From assembly GCF_002573715.1 (NCBI RefSeq), contig NZ_PDHM01000018.1, positions 146,000 through 209,999 of the forward strand: 64,000 nucleotides of DNA, read 5' to 3'. The number at the start of each line of letters is the position of its first letter. The stretch's first letter is position 1. This document shows positions 1 to 8,573 of this stretch, piece after piece. The notes beneath the pieces are model-generated. The model was not told the DNA's origin and made no database searches. It saw only the letters and a program-made list of their open reading frames with translations. The position numbers and the translations under genes were made by a program. The stretch is from Paenibacillus sp. EZ-K15 (lineage in GTDB: Bacteria > Bacillota > Bacilli > Paenibacillales > Paenibacillaceae).

Positions 1-1585
1 TATCTCCGCCCCACTCTTCAGGCACTAACTCGTATTCCGTCAATTCTTGTTTAACTTTATCCGGGTTAGCATCCGGTTTATCGATTTTGTTCACGGCAAC
101 GATGATCGGCAAACCTGCTGCTTTGGCATGGTTAATCGCTTCGACTGTCTGTGGCATTACGCCGTCGTCAGCCGCAACCACGATGATCGTCATGTCCGTT
201 ACTTGTGCACCACGGGCACGCATGGCTGTAAACGCTTCGTGACCCGGTGTATCCAGGAACGTAATCTTCTTGTTATTGATCTCGACTTGGTAAGCACCGA
301 TATGCTGCGTAATACCGCCAGCTTCGCCACTAGATACGTTCGCGGAACGGATCGCATCAAGCAGCGTCGTTTTACCGTGGTCGACGTGACCCATAATAGT
401 AACGACTGGTGGACGCTCTTTCAGTTCTTCAGGAGCATCGTTTTCTTCAACGGTCTCAAAACGATCTTCCTCTACCGGAATTTTCACTTCGACTTCTACA
501 CCGAATTCACCAGCGAGCAATAGAATCGTATCGATATCCAGCTCCTGGTTGATGGTGGCCATCACGCCGAGGAAAATCAGCTTCTTGATGACTTCGGAAG
601 CGTCCTTATGAAGCAGCTTCGCCGTTTCACCGACGGTCATGTTCCCACGGACGATAATTTTCTTCGGCGTGTTGTCGATTTTCTCGCGAGGCGGCTGCTG
701 ATTATATTGATTCCGGCCGCGGTTGTTCTTTCCACCGCGATTGTTGCCACGGAATCCTCCCTGACGGTTGTCATCAAAACGCTTGGAGTCTGAACGATTG
801 TTATTGTTGTTTCTGGAATTGCGGTTCTGGCCATTGCTGTTATTGCTATTGTTATTGTTGGATCCTGAGAAACCGCCTCCGGTTCCACCCGGCTTGCTCT
901 GAGGACGCGCTCCGCCTTGGTTGTTGCTGCCCTGCGGACGCGTTCCACCTTGATTATTGCCTTGCGGACGTGCGCCGCCTTGACCTCCGCCCTGAGGACG
1001 TGATCCGGTCTGCGTGCTGCCGCCTGGTCTGGATGATTGGCTACGATTGTTCTGCTGACTTCCTTGTGCGGAGCCAGACTGATTTCTTCGGGTATCCTGC
1101 CCACCTTGGGGACGCTGGGAACCTGAAGTGTTCTGAGTGTTTTGATTCGTTCTACTATTCATACCTACCTGCTTTTCCTGTTGTTTTTTGGGCTGGCTTT
1201 GACCTTGTTGTCCTGGTGCTCTCTGTCCTGAATTACGCATACCGTCCTGCCCATTACGGTTGCCTTCGGCACTTACACTAGCGGAAGTGCCTTCTGTTTT
1301 TGCATTGGATACAGTCGCAGCCACATTGGCTCCGGAAACCGCTGGTTTACGGTTCTCGGTTCGGGAAGCGTCACCACTATCCCGCTTGGCTGCTGCATTC
1401 GATTTGATATCTTTGAAAAACTGCTCTACCTTGGACACCGTATCGTTTTCCATTACGCTCATATGGTTATTGACCGGAATGTTCAAACGTTTGAGGATCG
1501 TGATAATTTCTTTACTGCTCATGTTCAACGATTTAGCATATTCGTATACTCGAAGTTTATTGTCTTTGTTTTCCTGTTTACTCAA
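1..1585 (-). CDS. infB: Translation initiation factor IF-2 (C-terminal part outside window)
   Basis: IF-2 is the GTPase that brings initiator tRNA to the 30S subunit and promotes 50S joining. The first 50 residues form the IF2 N-terminal helical domain. Residues roughly 60 to 280 are a low-complexity linker rich in Asn, Gly, Gln, Arg and Ser. A second IF2-N domain follows, then the G domain with GHVDHGKTT (G1), DTPGHE (G3) and NKIDKP (G4). The start is TTG at 1585, with GGAGGTGG seven bases upstream; it lies inside the last codons of ylxQ (8-base overlap), so the two are probably translationally coupled. The gene runs off the left edge, so domains II to IV are not visible. It is the last visible gene of the rimP-nusA operon. 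Confidence 0.97.
   Translation of the reverse strand, partial: MSKQENKDNKLRVYEYAKSLNMSSKEIITILKRLNIPVNNHMSVMENDTVSKVEQFFKDIKSNAAAKRDSGDASRTENRKPAVSGANVAATVSNAKTEGTSASVSAEGNRNGQDGMRNSGQRAPGQQGQSQPKKQQEKQVGMNSRTNQNTQNTSGSQRPQGGQDTRRNQSGSAQGSQQNNRSQSSRPGGSTQTGSRPQGGGQGGARPQGNNQGGTRPQGSNNQGGARPQSKPGGTGGGFSGSNNNNSNNSNGQNRNSRNNNNNRSDSKRFDDNRQGGFRGNNRGGKNNRGRNQYNQQPPREKIDNTPKKIIVRGNMTVGETAKLLHKDASEVIKKLIFLGVMATINQELDIDTILLLAGEFGVEVEVKIPVEEDRFETVEENDAPEELKERPPVVTIMGHVDHGKTTLLDAIRSANVSSGEAGGITQHIGAYQVEINNKKITFLDTPGHEAFTAMRARGAQVTDMTIIVVAADDGVMPQTVEAINHAKAAGLPIIVAVNKIDKPDANPDKVKQELTEYELVPEEWGGD
903..1011 (-). repeat. In-frame repeats in the IF-2 linker
   Basis: About three and a half units of 30 to 33 bases encode RPQG-x(2,3)-QGG-[AT] in the disordered linker of IF-2. 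The copies differ at several third positions, so they are not recent exact duplications. They keep the reading frame and make a flexible, positively charged tether between IF2-N subdomains. Confidence 0.7.
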
Positions 1586-1904
1586 TATACTCCACCTCCG
1601 ACATTGTCTCCATTTTCTTGGAGATCATTTCTGCGAATCCTTGATCCGTAACTGCCAGCACAACCCGCTCGGGTTTACCTATACTTGTGCCCAGACTTTC
1701 CCGGTCAAATCCGATTACCAGAGGGATATTGTAAGAACCGCATTTATCGCGGAACTTCTTTTTTGTATTAACTGAGGCGTCACCCGCCAGAATAACCAAT
1801 TTTGCTTCAGAAGACCGGATGGCTTTGAGCACGATCTCATCCCCGGTAACCACCTTACCTGCCCTCATGGCCAGGCCGAGCTGAGAAAGCGCCCTATTCA
1901 TCAT
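1578..1904 (-). CDS. ylxQ: YlxQ, L7Ae-family K-turn RNA-binding protein
   Basis: This 108-residue protein belongs to the L7Ae/L30e/YbxF family, whose members bind kink-turn RNA. It sits between rnpM and infB, exactly as in B. subtilis. The family core is visible from LGLAMRAGK through AKLVILAGDAS to VTDQGFAEMI. The open frame extends further upstream, but homologues begin near MNRALSQLG, so I use the ATG at 1904, which overlaps the end of rnpM by 11 bases. The ATG at 1901 is equally possible. The ribosome binding site is weak, which fits coupling to rnpM. The physiological role is not settled. Confidence 0.88.
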   Translation of the reverse strand: MMNRALSQLGLAMRAGKVVTGDEIVLKAIRSSEAKLVILAGDASVNTKKKFRDKCGSYNIPLVIGFDRESLGTSIGKPERVVLAVTDQGFAEMISKKMETMSEVEYIE

Positions 1905-2205
1905 CGGCAGCACTCTCTTTTGCAGCCAGGAATTCATCTTCCACCTTGATGAAATCCTGTGCCAACTGTTCATAGATCTCAGGCTTCACATGTTGTTTCA
2001 ACGCTCGATCCAGTGCTTTATTTTTGTGTGCCAGCTTGAAGCAGGAAACTTTGCCGCATAAATACGCTCCCCGTCCCGACTTTTTGCCGGTGAGATCGAT
2101 CAGGACAGCATCCTCGGGCGTCCTAACAATCCGGATAAGCTCTTTCTTCGGCATCATTTCCTGACACGCTACACATTTACGCAGCGGTATCTTTCTCTGT
2201 TTCAA
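1894..2205 (-). CDS. rnpM: YlxR/RnpM, small RNA-binding modulator of RNase P
   Basis: The product is a 103-residue YlxR-family protein, renamed RnpM in B. subtilis after it was shown to bind RNase P RNA and reduce its activity. Family landmarks are CVACQEMMPKKELIRI near the N-terminus and GKKSGRGAYLC in the middle (the GRGAY signature). The C-terminus is acidic and slightly longer than the 91 residues of B. subtilis. It starts at ATG 2205, 26 bases after nusA, and overlaps ylxQ. Its place in the nusA-infB operon ties it to transcription and translation control. Confidence 0.9.
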   Translation of the reverse strand: MKQRKIPLRKCVACQEMMPKKELIRIVRTPEDAVLIDLTGKKSGRGAYLCGKVSCFKLAHKNKALDRALKQHVKPEIYEQLAQDFIKVEDEFLAAKESAADDE

Positions 2206-2230
2206 GACGACAACCCCCTGTCATTTGGAA

Positions 2231-3328
2231 TTAATCGACAGAGACGGAATCCTGGTGCATTTCACCTGATTGGGACTTCGGTCTGCCAAATTCCTGCTCC
2301 GCCTGACTTTCGCTCTTAATATCAATCTTCCAGCCTGTCAGCTTCGCCGCGAGACGAGCATTCTGGCCTTTGATCCCAATCGCAAGCGAGAGTTGATAAT
2401 CCGGAACAATTACACGCGCCATCTTCTCATCTTCAAATACTTGAACTTCAAGTACTTTGGATGGGCTGAGCGCATTGGCCACGTATTCTTCAACCTGATC
2501 GGAATAGCGCACGATGTCAATTTTTTCGCCGCGAAGCTCATTGACAATTGTCTGCACGCGCATACCCTTAGGTCCTACGCAAGAACCAACCGGATCGACT
2601 TCATCGTTGCGGGAAAATACCGCAATTTTGGAGCGGAATCCAGCTTCACGCGCAACCGAGCGAATTTCAACGACGCCATCAAAGATTTCCGGCACTTCAA
2701 GCTCGAACAGGCGCTTCAAGAGGCCCGGATGCGTACGGGACAGCATAATCTGCGGCCCCTTGGTTGTGTTCTCAACCTTGGTAATGTAAGCTTTGATCCG
2801 GTCGCCATGCTTGAACTTCTCGTTAGGCATAAGCTCGGTAAGCGGCAAGGCCGCCTCGATCTTGCCAAGGTCGATATAGATGTTTCGTAAATCTTGGCGC
2901 TGCAGCGTACCCGTTACGATATCATCTTCCTTGTCAATAAAAGCGCTGTAGATCAGGCCTCGTTCGGCTTCTCTAATGCGCTGGGTGACAACTTGCTTTG
3001 CCGTTTGAGCTGCGATCCGTCCGAAATCACGTGGCGTAACCTCGATTTCCGCTATATCTTCAATCTGAAAATGCGGATTGATTTCCCGGGCCGCATGCAG
3101 CGAAATTTCAGTCCGCGGATCCAGCACCTCGTCCACAATCAGCTTCCGCGCGAACACCTTGATGACACCCGTATTGCGATTCATGTCTACCCGTACATTT
3201 TGCGCCGTGTTGAAATTGCGCTTGTAACTCGAGATCAGTGCCGCTTCAATGGCTTCAAACAGCACATCTTTGCTGATGCCCTTTTCTCTTTCCAACTCAT
3301 TCATCGCTTCAATAAAATCCATACTCAT
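2231..3328 (-). CDS. nusA: Transcription termination/antitermination factor NusA
   Basis: NusA binds RNA polymerase and nascent RNA, and affects pausing, intrinsic termination and antitermination. The 365 residues match the Bacillus-type short form (371 in B. subtilis), which lacks the acidic C-terminal repeats of E. coli. The order is: N-terminal polymerase-binding domain (1-125), S1 domain (about 135-200, GTLQRQDLRNIYIDLGK), then KH1 and KH2 (about 205-345, including GSCVGPKGMRVQ and AIGIKGQNARLA). The start is ATG 3328, behind a GGGGG ribosome binding site. It lies 32 bases downstream of rimP. Confidence 0.97.
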   Translation of the reverse strand: MSMDFIEAMNELEREKGISKDVLFEAIEAALISSYKRNFNTAQNVRVDMNRNTGVIKVFARKLIVDEVLDPRTEISLHAAREINPHFQIEDIAEIEVTPRDFGRIAAQTAKQVVTQRIREAERGLIYSAFIDKEDDIVTGTLQRQDLRNIYIDLGKIEAALPLTELMPNEKFKHGDRIKAYITKVENTTKGPQIMLSRTHPGLLKRLFELEVPEIFDGVVEIRSVAREAGFRSKIAVFSRNDEVDPVGSCVGPKGMRVQTIVNELRGEKIDIVRYSDQVEEYVANALSPSKVLEVQVFEDEKMARVIVPDYQLSLAIGIKGQNARLAAKLTGWKIDIKSESQAEQEFGRPKSQSGEMHQDSVSVD

Positions 3329-3360
3329 TGAAAATCGGTTCCCCCTTTCAAAACTTCCGT

Positions 3361-3822
3361 TTAAAAAATGATGGCCAATCTGGCACTGGCTACTTTTGCA
3401 TATGGAATCACGTGCTGCTTCTTGACGGTTTGAATGACTAGCTCCTCGTTATCGAAGGATTCCAGCTTGCCTTCAAACTCTTTCAACCCGTTAATCGGCT
3501 CGTATACCGTAACAAACACGTTCTTGCCGACTGACTTCGCAACATCCTCTTTTTTCTTCAGGGGACGTTCCGCGCCAGGAGAAGAGACTTCAAGAAAATA
3601 AGCTGTCGGGATCGGATCGTTCTCGTCCAGCTTCTGGCTCAGGTATTCACTGATTAAACCGCAATCGTCAATGTCAATGCCGCCGTCTTTATCAACAAAC
3701 ACGCGCAAGAACCAGTTGCTTCCTTCCTTAACGTATTCCACATCTACCAGTTCAAAGCCGTGTTCGTCCAAATACGGCTGCACCATTTCTTCCACAGTCG
3801 TTTTAATCTTTGATGTGCTCAA
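3361..3822 (-). CDS. rimP: Ribosome maturation factor RimP
   Basis: RimP assists late assembly of the 30S subunit. The 153 residues match the family length and carry the typical FELVDVEYVKEG, WFLRVFVDKDGGI and YFLEVSSPGAERPL motifs. Longer upstream reading is possible, but the TTG at 3822 is preceded by GGAGG at nine bases and gives an N-terminus aligned with B. subtilis RimP, so I use it. It is the first gene of rimP-nusA-rnpM-ylxQ-infB, with a strong sigma-A promoter about 100 bases upstream and a hairpin in the leader. Confidence 0.95.
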   Translation of the reverse strand: MSTSKIKTTVEEMVQPYLDEHGFELVDVEYVKEGSNWFLRVFVDKDGGIDIDDCGLISEYLSQKLDENDPIPTAYFLEVSSPGAERPLKKKEDVAKSVGKNVFVTVYEPINGLKEFEGKLESFDNEELVIQTVKKQHVIPYAKVASARLAIIF

Positions 3823-3861
3823 AGAACATAACCTCCAAGTTGATTTCCTATATACCAAAGA

Positions 3862-3889
3862 GTAAAGAGTGGGTTGCCCCACTCTTTAC
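3862..3889 (-). other. Perfect 12-bp hairpin in the rimP operon leader
   Basis: A perfect 12-bp stem with a four-base loop lies in the predicted 5' untranslated region of rimP, between the promoter at 3922-3950 and the start at 3822. On the minus strand it is followed by UCUUUGG, a poor U-tract, so it is at best a weak terminator. It could be an attenuator responding to NusA or an RNA-stability element; the sequence shows the stem, the function is inference. Confidence 0.6.
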
Positions 3890-3921
3890 ACAACGGTTTT
3901 ATCTCCATGATTACCAAAAAA

Positions 3922-3950
3922 ATTATAACATAGTCTGGTAATAGTGACAA
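3922..3950 (-). promoter_or_regulatory. Sigma-A promoter of rimP-nusA-infB
   Basis: TTGTCA (3945-3950) and TATAAT (3922-3927) are separated by exactly 17 bases on the minus strand. Transcription should start near 3915, leaving a leader of about 93 bases before the rimP TTG. Confidence 0.8.
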
Positions 3951-3953
3951 GTA

Positions 3954-3978
3954 TGACTCCTTGACTGTCAAGGCGTCA
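3954..3978 (-). terminator. Possible polC terminator hairpin
   Basis: An imperfect stem (TGAC/GTCA plus CCTTGA/TCAAGG around one mismatch, loop CAG) lies about 24 bases beyond the polC stop and just before the rimP -35 box. It lacks a U-tract, so termination here is uncertain. Confidence 0.3.
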
Positions 3979-4001
3979 CGGCCATGAAAGGATGACAAGA
4001 A

Positions 4002-7000
4002 TCAGAACAATGACAACTGATTGCTCTCCGGCAGACCGCGGAAGCATCCCATTTGGGTTAACAGCTCCACGGCGGTTTTGCTTGCCTTCGATTTTTGCTG
4101 GAAATCCTCTATGGAGAGGAATTCACCGAATTCACGTGCGGCAGCAATATTGCGGGCGGCATTATCACCGATCCCCTGCAGTGCAGAGAATGGCGGAATG
4201 AGCGAATCTCCATCCACCTTGAATCGGAGCGCATCCGATTGATACAGATCGATGTTCTTAAACGAGAAGCCCCTTGCCGTCATCTCCAGCGCCATCTCCA
4301 GAATCGGCAGCATCCCTTTTTCCTTCGGGCTTGCTCCGAAGCCCAGCTGCTCAATCTCTTCAATTCGGCGATAAATCGCCTCATAGCCCTGACAGCATAA
4401 TTCGATATCGAAATCCTCGGCTCGAACCGAGAAGTACGTTGCATAATATTCGATCGGATAATAAAGCTTGAAGTAAGCCGTCCGCACCGCTGAGATAACA
4501 TACGCGGCGGCGTGGGCTTTCGGGAACATGTACTGGATTTTGAGACAGGAATCAATGTACCACTGCGGCACTTTGCATTTCTTCATCTCGTCAATCCATT
4601 CCTGTGACAACCCCCGGCCTTTACGCACGCTTTCCGTTATCTTAAATGCGAGGCTAGCATCCATGCCTGCCTTATAAATCAGGAACAACATGATATCGTC
4701 GCGGCAACCAATAACGGTTTTGATGTTGCATGTACCATTCTTGATGAGCTCTTGAGCATTGCCGAGCCAAACGCCGGTTCCATGTGACAGACCCGAGATT
4801 TGCAACAAGTCGGCAAAACTCGACGGCTGCGATTCCACCAGCATCTGGCGTACGAATTTGGTTCCCATCTCCGGCACGCCGAAGGTGGCCACCGGCGAGC
4901 GTATTTGCTCCGGCTTGACGCCCAGCGCTTCCGTTGAGTTGAACATGCTCATCACTTTCGAATCGTTCATCGGAATGGTCGTTGGATCCACACCGGTCAA
5001 ATCCTGAAGCATTCTCATCATGGTTGGATCATCGTGCCCGAGTATATCAAGCTTGAGCAGATTCGCTTCAAAGGCATGATAATCGAAATGCGTCGTTTTC
5101 CACTCCGCGTTGACATCGTCCGCAGGGAATTGCACCGGCGTGATCTCTTCCACTTCGATGTAATCCGGCACAACGACAATACCGCCGGGATGCTGGCCCG
5201 TGCTTCGCTTGACGCCGGTACAGCCTGATGCAAGCCGGTTTAATTCCGCGCCCCGCCAGCGCTTGTTGTTGTGTTCCTCGTATTTTTTGGCAAAACCAAA
5301 CGCCGTCTTCTCTGCCACGGTACCGATGGTTCCGGCACGGAATACATTCTCCTCGCCAAACATCTCTTTGGTGAAATTATGGGCATGCGGCTGATATTCA
5401 CCGGAGAAGTTCAAGTCAATATCGGGAACCTTATCCCCTTTAAAACCCAGGAAGGTTTCGAATGGTATATCCTGTCCCTCGCCTTTCATCATGTTTCCGC
5501 ATTCCGGACAAGCTTTGTCCGGCAAGTCGAATCCACTCGGCACGCTGCCGTCCAGGAACCATTCGCTGTGCTTGCAGTCGCTGTTCAAGCAAATGTAATG
5601 GGCAGGAAGCGGGTTAACCTCGGATATGCCGAGGAACGTGGCAACGACGGATGAGCCTACGGAACCCCGTGAACCAACCAAATAGCCGTCCCGGTTTGAT
5701 TTCTTAACCAGTTTCTCGGAAATCAAATAGTTCGCTGAGAAACCGTATTTAATGATCGGCTCAAGCTCTTTCTCCAACCGGGCCACTACGACTTCCGGCA
5801 AGTTCTCGCCATAAATGGACTTGGCCGTGTCGTAGCAGGTGTTGCGGATTTCTTCATCCGCGCCATCCAGAATCGGCGTAAACAGCTTATCCGGGAACAA
5901 TTCCAACTCTTCAAAGCGGTCGGCCAGCTCGCTAGTGTTCGTCACAACAACTTCATAACATTTGTTCTGTCCCAAAAACTCGAATTCTTCGAGCATCTCT
6001 TCCGTAGTCCGAAAATGGGCATCCGGCTTGCGCATATCCTTGAGCGGGCTGAAACCGGTAATCCCATGGATGGTAATGTCCCGGAACAGCTTATCCCGCG
6101 GTTCAAGATAGTGCACGTTTCCTGTGGCGATGACTGGCTTGTTCAGCTTTTCCCCAATGCGCACGACTTTGGAAATTGCGGTTTTTATCTCTTCGGGACT
6201 GCCTACCAAGCCTTTGTCCACCAGATGCATATACATCGTCAACGGCTGAATCTCCAAAACATCGTAAAAGTCCGCAATCTCTTCGGCTTCCTCCTCCGTT
6301 TTGTTCAGCACCGTTTCGAAGAACTCCCCTTTTTCGCAGCCGGATAGCACCAGTAACCCATCTCGCATCTCTTGAAGCTTGGATTTAGGAATACACGGCA
6401 CTCGCTTGAAATATTCGGTATGTGACATGGAGATCAGCTTGTAGAGGTTTTTCTTGCCCGTCATATTCAAAGCATAAATACCGCAGTGGAAAGGACGGGT
6501 ATTGGACAGATCCGTACCGACGTAATCATTGAGGCGGTCCAGCATCTTGACGCCTTTGGTTTTGTCCACATCGCTAAGGAGCCCGTTCAGGATTCCAGCC
6601 AACGCAATCGTATCGTCAATCGCGCGGTGATGGCTTTCGAGCAGTACCTTATACTTATCTGCTAATGTGTTAAGACGATGATTCTTAAGTCCCGGATGCA
6701 CCAGACGTGCAAGCTCCAGCGTATCCAGGGAGGGATTGTCGAGCGTATCCATTCCGGCATTCTTAAGTGCTGCCTGAATGAACCCCATGTCAAATCGAGC
6801 GTTGTGAGCCACAAGTACGGCATCCCCAACGAATTCAACAAACTCTTTCAATACCGGCTCCAGTTCAGGAGCATCCTTAACCATATCGTCATTGATATTG
6901 GTCAATTGCTGAATATGGTACGGGATTCTCTCGTGCGGATTAACGAAGGTCGCGTAGCGATCAATCTCCTTGCCATCGTTCATCTTCACGGCAGCAAGCT

Positions 7001-8318
7001 CGATGATTTTGTTTGCGGTAATGGACAAACCTGTGGTTTCAATATCGAATACCACATAAGTGGCACTGCTGAGTTCAATCGGCTGTGCCTGTTCCACGAT
7101 GTTGACGGCATCATTCACGACATTGGCCTCAACGCCGTACATCATTTTAATGCCATGCTTCTTGGCGTTCTTTGCTGCATCAGGATAACACTGTACACCA
7201 CCATGATCACTTACGGCGATGGCTTTATGTCCCCAACTCGCCGCTGTTTTGATATAACGGTCGATCGGCGTGACCGCGTCCATCGTGCTCATGGTCGTAT
7301 GCAGATGGAATTCCACCCGCTTCTCGGCCGCGTTATCCTTGCGCGAAGGAGGCGACGGTACTTCGTTGAGATCAGACGGGATCATCACCAGCTCAGGCAC
7401 CTGCATAAACCGGTCATATTCAACCCGTCCGCGAGCCTTCACCCACTTGCCGTTTTCAAGTAGGCTCAATACCTTAAGATCATCCTTCGTCTTGCCAAAC
7501 ATTTTCATTTGCAAGGAATCGCTGAAATCCGTTAGATAGAATGTGAATAACGTACTGCCGTTACGAAGCTCCTTACGATCCAATCCGAAGATGGTCCCCT
7601 GAATCGTAATTTTCTTTTCTTCGTCTTGGATCTCCTGGAGCGGAACCGGTTGATCCTTGATATCATACCCAACCTGCAGCCGAACCGCGCCCTCTTCCTC
7701 ATCTTCCGCGTCCAGCTCAGCTTCCATGCTGCTCATGATCTGCTCGATCACTTCGCGCTCTTCCTCGCGCTTCCTCTGCTCGAACTCCTCATAAGCTGCC
7801 TGACCATTATCGCCAACCTGCATCTTCACACGCAGCGTCAGATCAAAATATTGTCCGAAAAAACGGGCAATGGCGGCATCGATCTGTTTCTTTCGGGCAA
7901 GCTCAAGCGACATGCCATCCGACATGGAGAGAAGGACTTGCCCATCTTCCACCTCGTATTTGGCCCTTGCCATCCATCCATTAACTGAAGGGATCTCCCG
8001 ATGTGCCCACTCTAGAAACAAGCCCCAGTATTCTTGCACGATATCTGCTTCGGGAACGCCGCTTCCATATCGGAACACAAATTTGATCTTCGCGATATGC
8101 CCCATCTTCTCCTGAATTCTTAGACAAAATGTACGATAGACCTCAGCTGGAACCAAGGTCTCCTTCAGGACGGTTATTCTCCAGTCCTTGCTGGCCCTGC
8201 TTGTCTCTACTTGCTCGATCACACCATCCAAAAAATAGGGTTCCACCAGATTGGCCGGAACATCTCCCTGCTTGACCAGCAGTTCAAATCGCTTCCTTTT
8301 ATCTTCTGTTGTGCCCAT
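4002..8318 (-). CDS. polC: DNA polymerase III PolC-type alpha subunit
   Basis: PolC is the replicative polymerase of low-GC Gram-positives, with its own 3'-5' proofreading exonuclease. The 1438 residues equal the Bacillus length. The order is: N-terminal domain, OB fold (about 235-325), PHP domain (HLHTTMSTMDAVT) split by the DnaQ-like exonuclease (VVFDIETTGLS near residue 430), Zn-binding cysteines, the catalytic palm with PDIDLNFSGEYQ near 960, and fingers with the (HhH)2 region at the end. The start is ATG 8318, because GGGGGAGGG lies five bases before it; an ATG six codons upstream has no ribosome binding site. It probably forms a unit with proS, although 255 bases separate them. Confidence 0.97.
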   Translation of the reverse strand: MGTTEDKRKRFELLVKQGDVPANLVEPYFLDGVIEQVETSRASKDWRITVLKETLVPAEVYRTFCLRIQEKMGHIAKIKFVFRYGSGVPEADIVQEYWGLFLEWAHREIPSVNGWMARAKYEVEDGQVLLSMSDGMSLELARKKQIDAAIARFFGQYFDLTLRVKMQVGDNGQAAYEEFEQRKREEEREVIEQIMSSMEAELDAEDEEEGAVRLQVGYDIKDQPVPLQEIQDEEKKITIQGTIFGLDRKELRNGSTLFTFYLTDFSDSLQMKMFGKTKDDLKVLSLLENGKWVKARGRVEYDRFMQVPELVMIPSDLNEVPSPPSRKDNAAEKRVEFHLHTTMSTMDAVTPIDRYIKTAASWGHKAIAVSDHGGVQCYPDAAKNAKKHGIKMMYGVEANVVNDAVNIVEQAQPIELSSATYVVFDIETTGLSITANKIIELAAVKMNDGKEIDRYATFVNPHERIPYHIQQLTNINDDMVKDAPELEPVLKEFVEFVGDAVLVAHNARFDMGFIQAALKNAGMDTLDNPSLDTLELARLVHPGLKNHRLNTLADKYKVLLESHHRAIDDTIALAGILNGLLSDVDKTKGVKMLDRLNDYVGTDLSNTRPFHCGIYALNMTGKKNLYKLISMSHTEYFKRVPCIPKSKLQEMRDGLLVLSGCEKGEFFETVLNKTEEEAEEIADFYDVLEIQPLTMYMHLVDKGLVGSPEEIKTAISKVVRIGEKLNKPVIATGNVHYLEPRDKLFRDITIHGITGFSPLKDMRKPDAHFRTTEEMLEEFEFLGQNKCYEVVVTNTSELADRFEELELFPDKLFTPILDGADEEIRNTCYDTAKSIYGENLPEVVVARLEKELEPIIKYGFSANYLISEKLVKKSNRDGYLVGSRGSVGSSVVATFLGISEVNPLPAHYICLNSDCKHSEWFLDGSVPSGFDLPDKACPECGNMMKGEGQDIPFETFLGFKGDKVPDIDLNFSGEYQPHAHNFTKEMFGEENVFRAGTIGTVAEKTAFGFAKKYEEHNNKRWRGAELNRLASGCTGVKRSTGQHPGGIVVVPDYIEVEEITPVQFPADDVNAEWKTTHFDYHAFEANLLKLDILGHDDPTMMRMLQDLTGVDPTTIPMNDSKVMSMFNSTEALGVKPEQIRSPVATFGVPEMGTKFVRQMLVESQPSSFADLLQISGLSHGTGVWLGNAQELIKNGTCNIKTVIGCRDDIMLFLIYKAGMDASLAFKITESVRKGRGLSQEWIDEMKKCKVPQWYIDSCLKIQYMFPKAHAAAYVISAVRTAYFKLYYPIEYYATYFSVRAEDFDIELCCQGYEAIYRRIEEIEQLGFGASPKEKGMLPILEMALEMTARGFSFKNIDLYQSDALRFKVDGDSLIPPFSALQGIGDNAARNIAAAREFGEFLSIEDFQQKSKASKTAVELLTQMGCFRGLPESNQLSLF

Positions 8319-8573
8319 GGTTCCCTCCCCCTGCATTGCACAAAGCTATAAGAAAAACTTCTATCGACGTACATCCACAGAAGACAGACTGCGTTTAGTC
8401 GATGTGAAAAAATAGAATAAAGCCTCCGCTGGCAGCACCCATTCGTCCTGCCCCAAAAAGAAGAGCGTCCGCCATACTGCCATCCGGAAGCTTACTCCAG
8501 ATGATGAATTCCGGTTTTGGACGAAGGACTCCTCCCTCATCCAAACTTGCCGGGAACTCATAATATCGATTTA

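Noticed and set aside
637..1104. Minus-strand ORF of 155 codons overlapping infB in another frame
   Set aside because: It is a frame shadow of the low-complexity IF-2 linker, with no ribosome binding site.
6678..7463. Plus-strand ORF of 261 codons antisense to polC
   Set aside because: It is antisense to a conserved region of polC, has no ribosome binding site and resembles no family.
8361..8561. Minus-strand ORF of 66 codons between proS and polC
   Set aside because: There is no ribosome binding site or recognisable sequence; composition looks non-coding.
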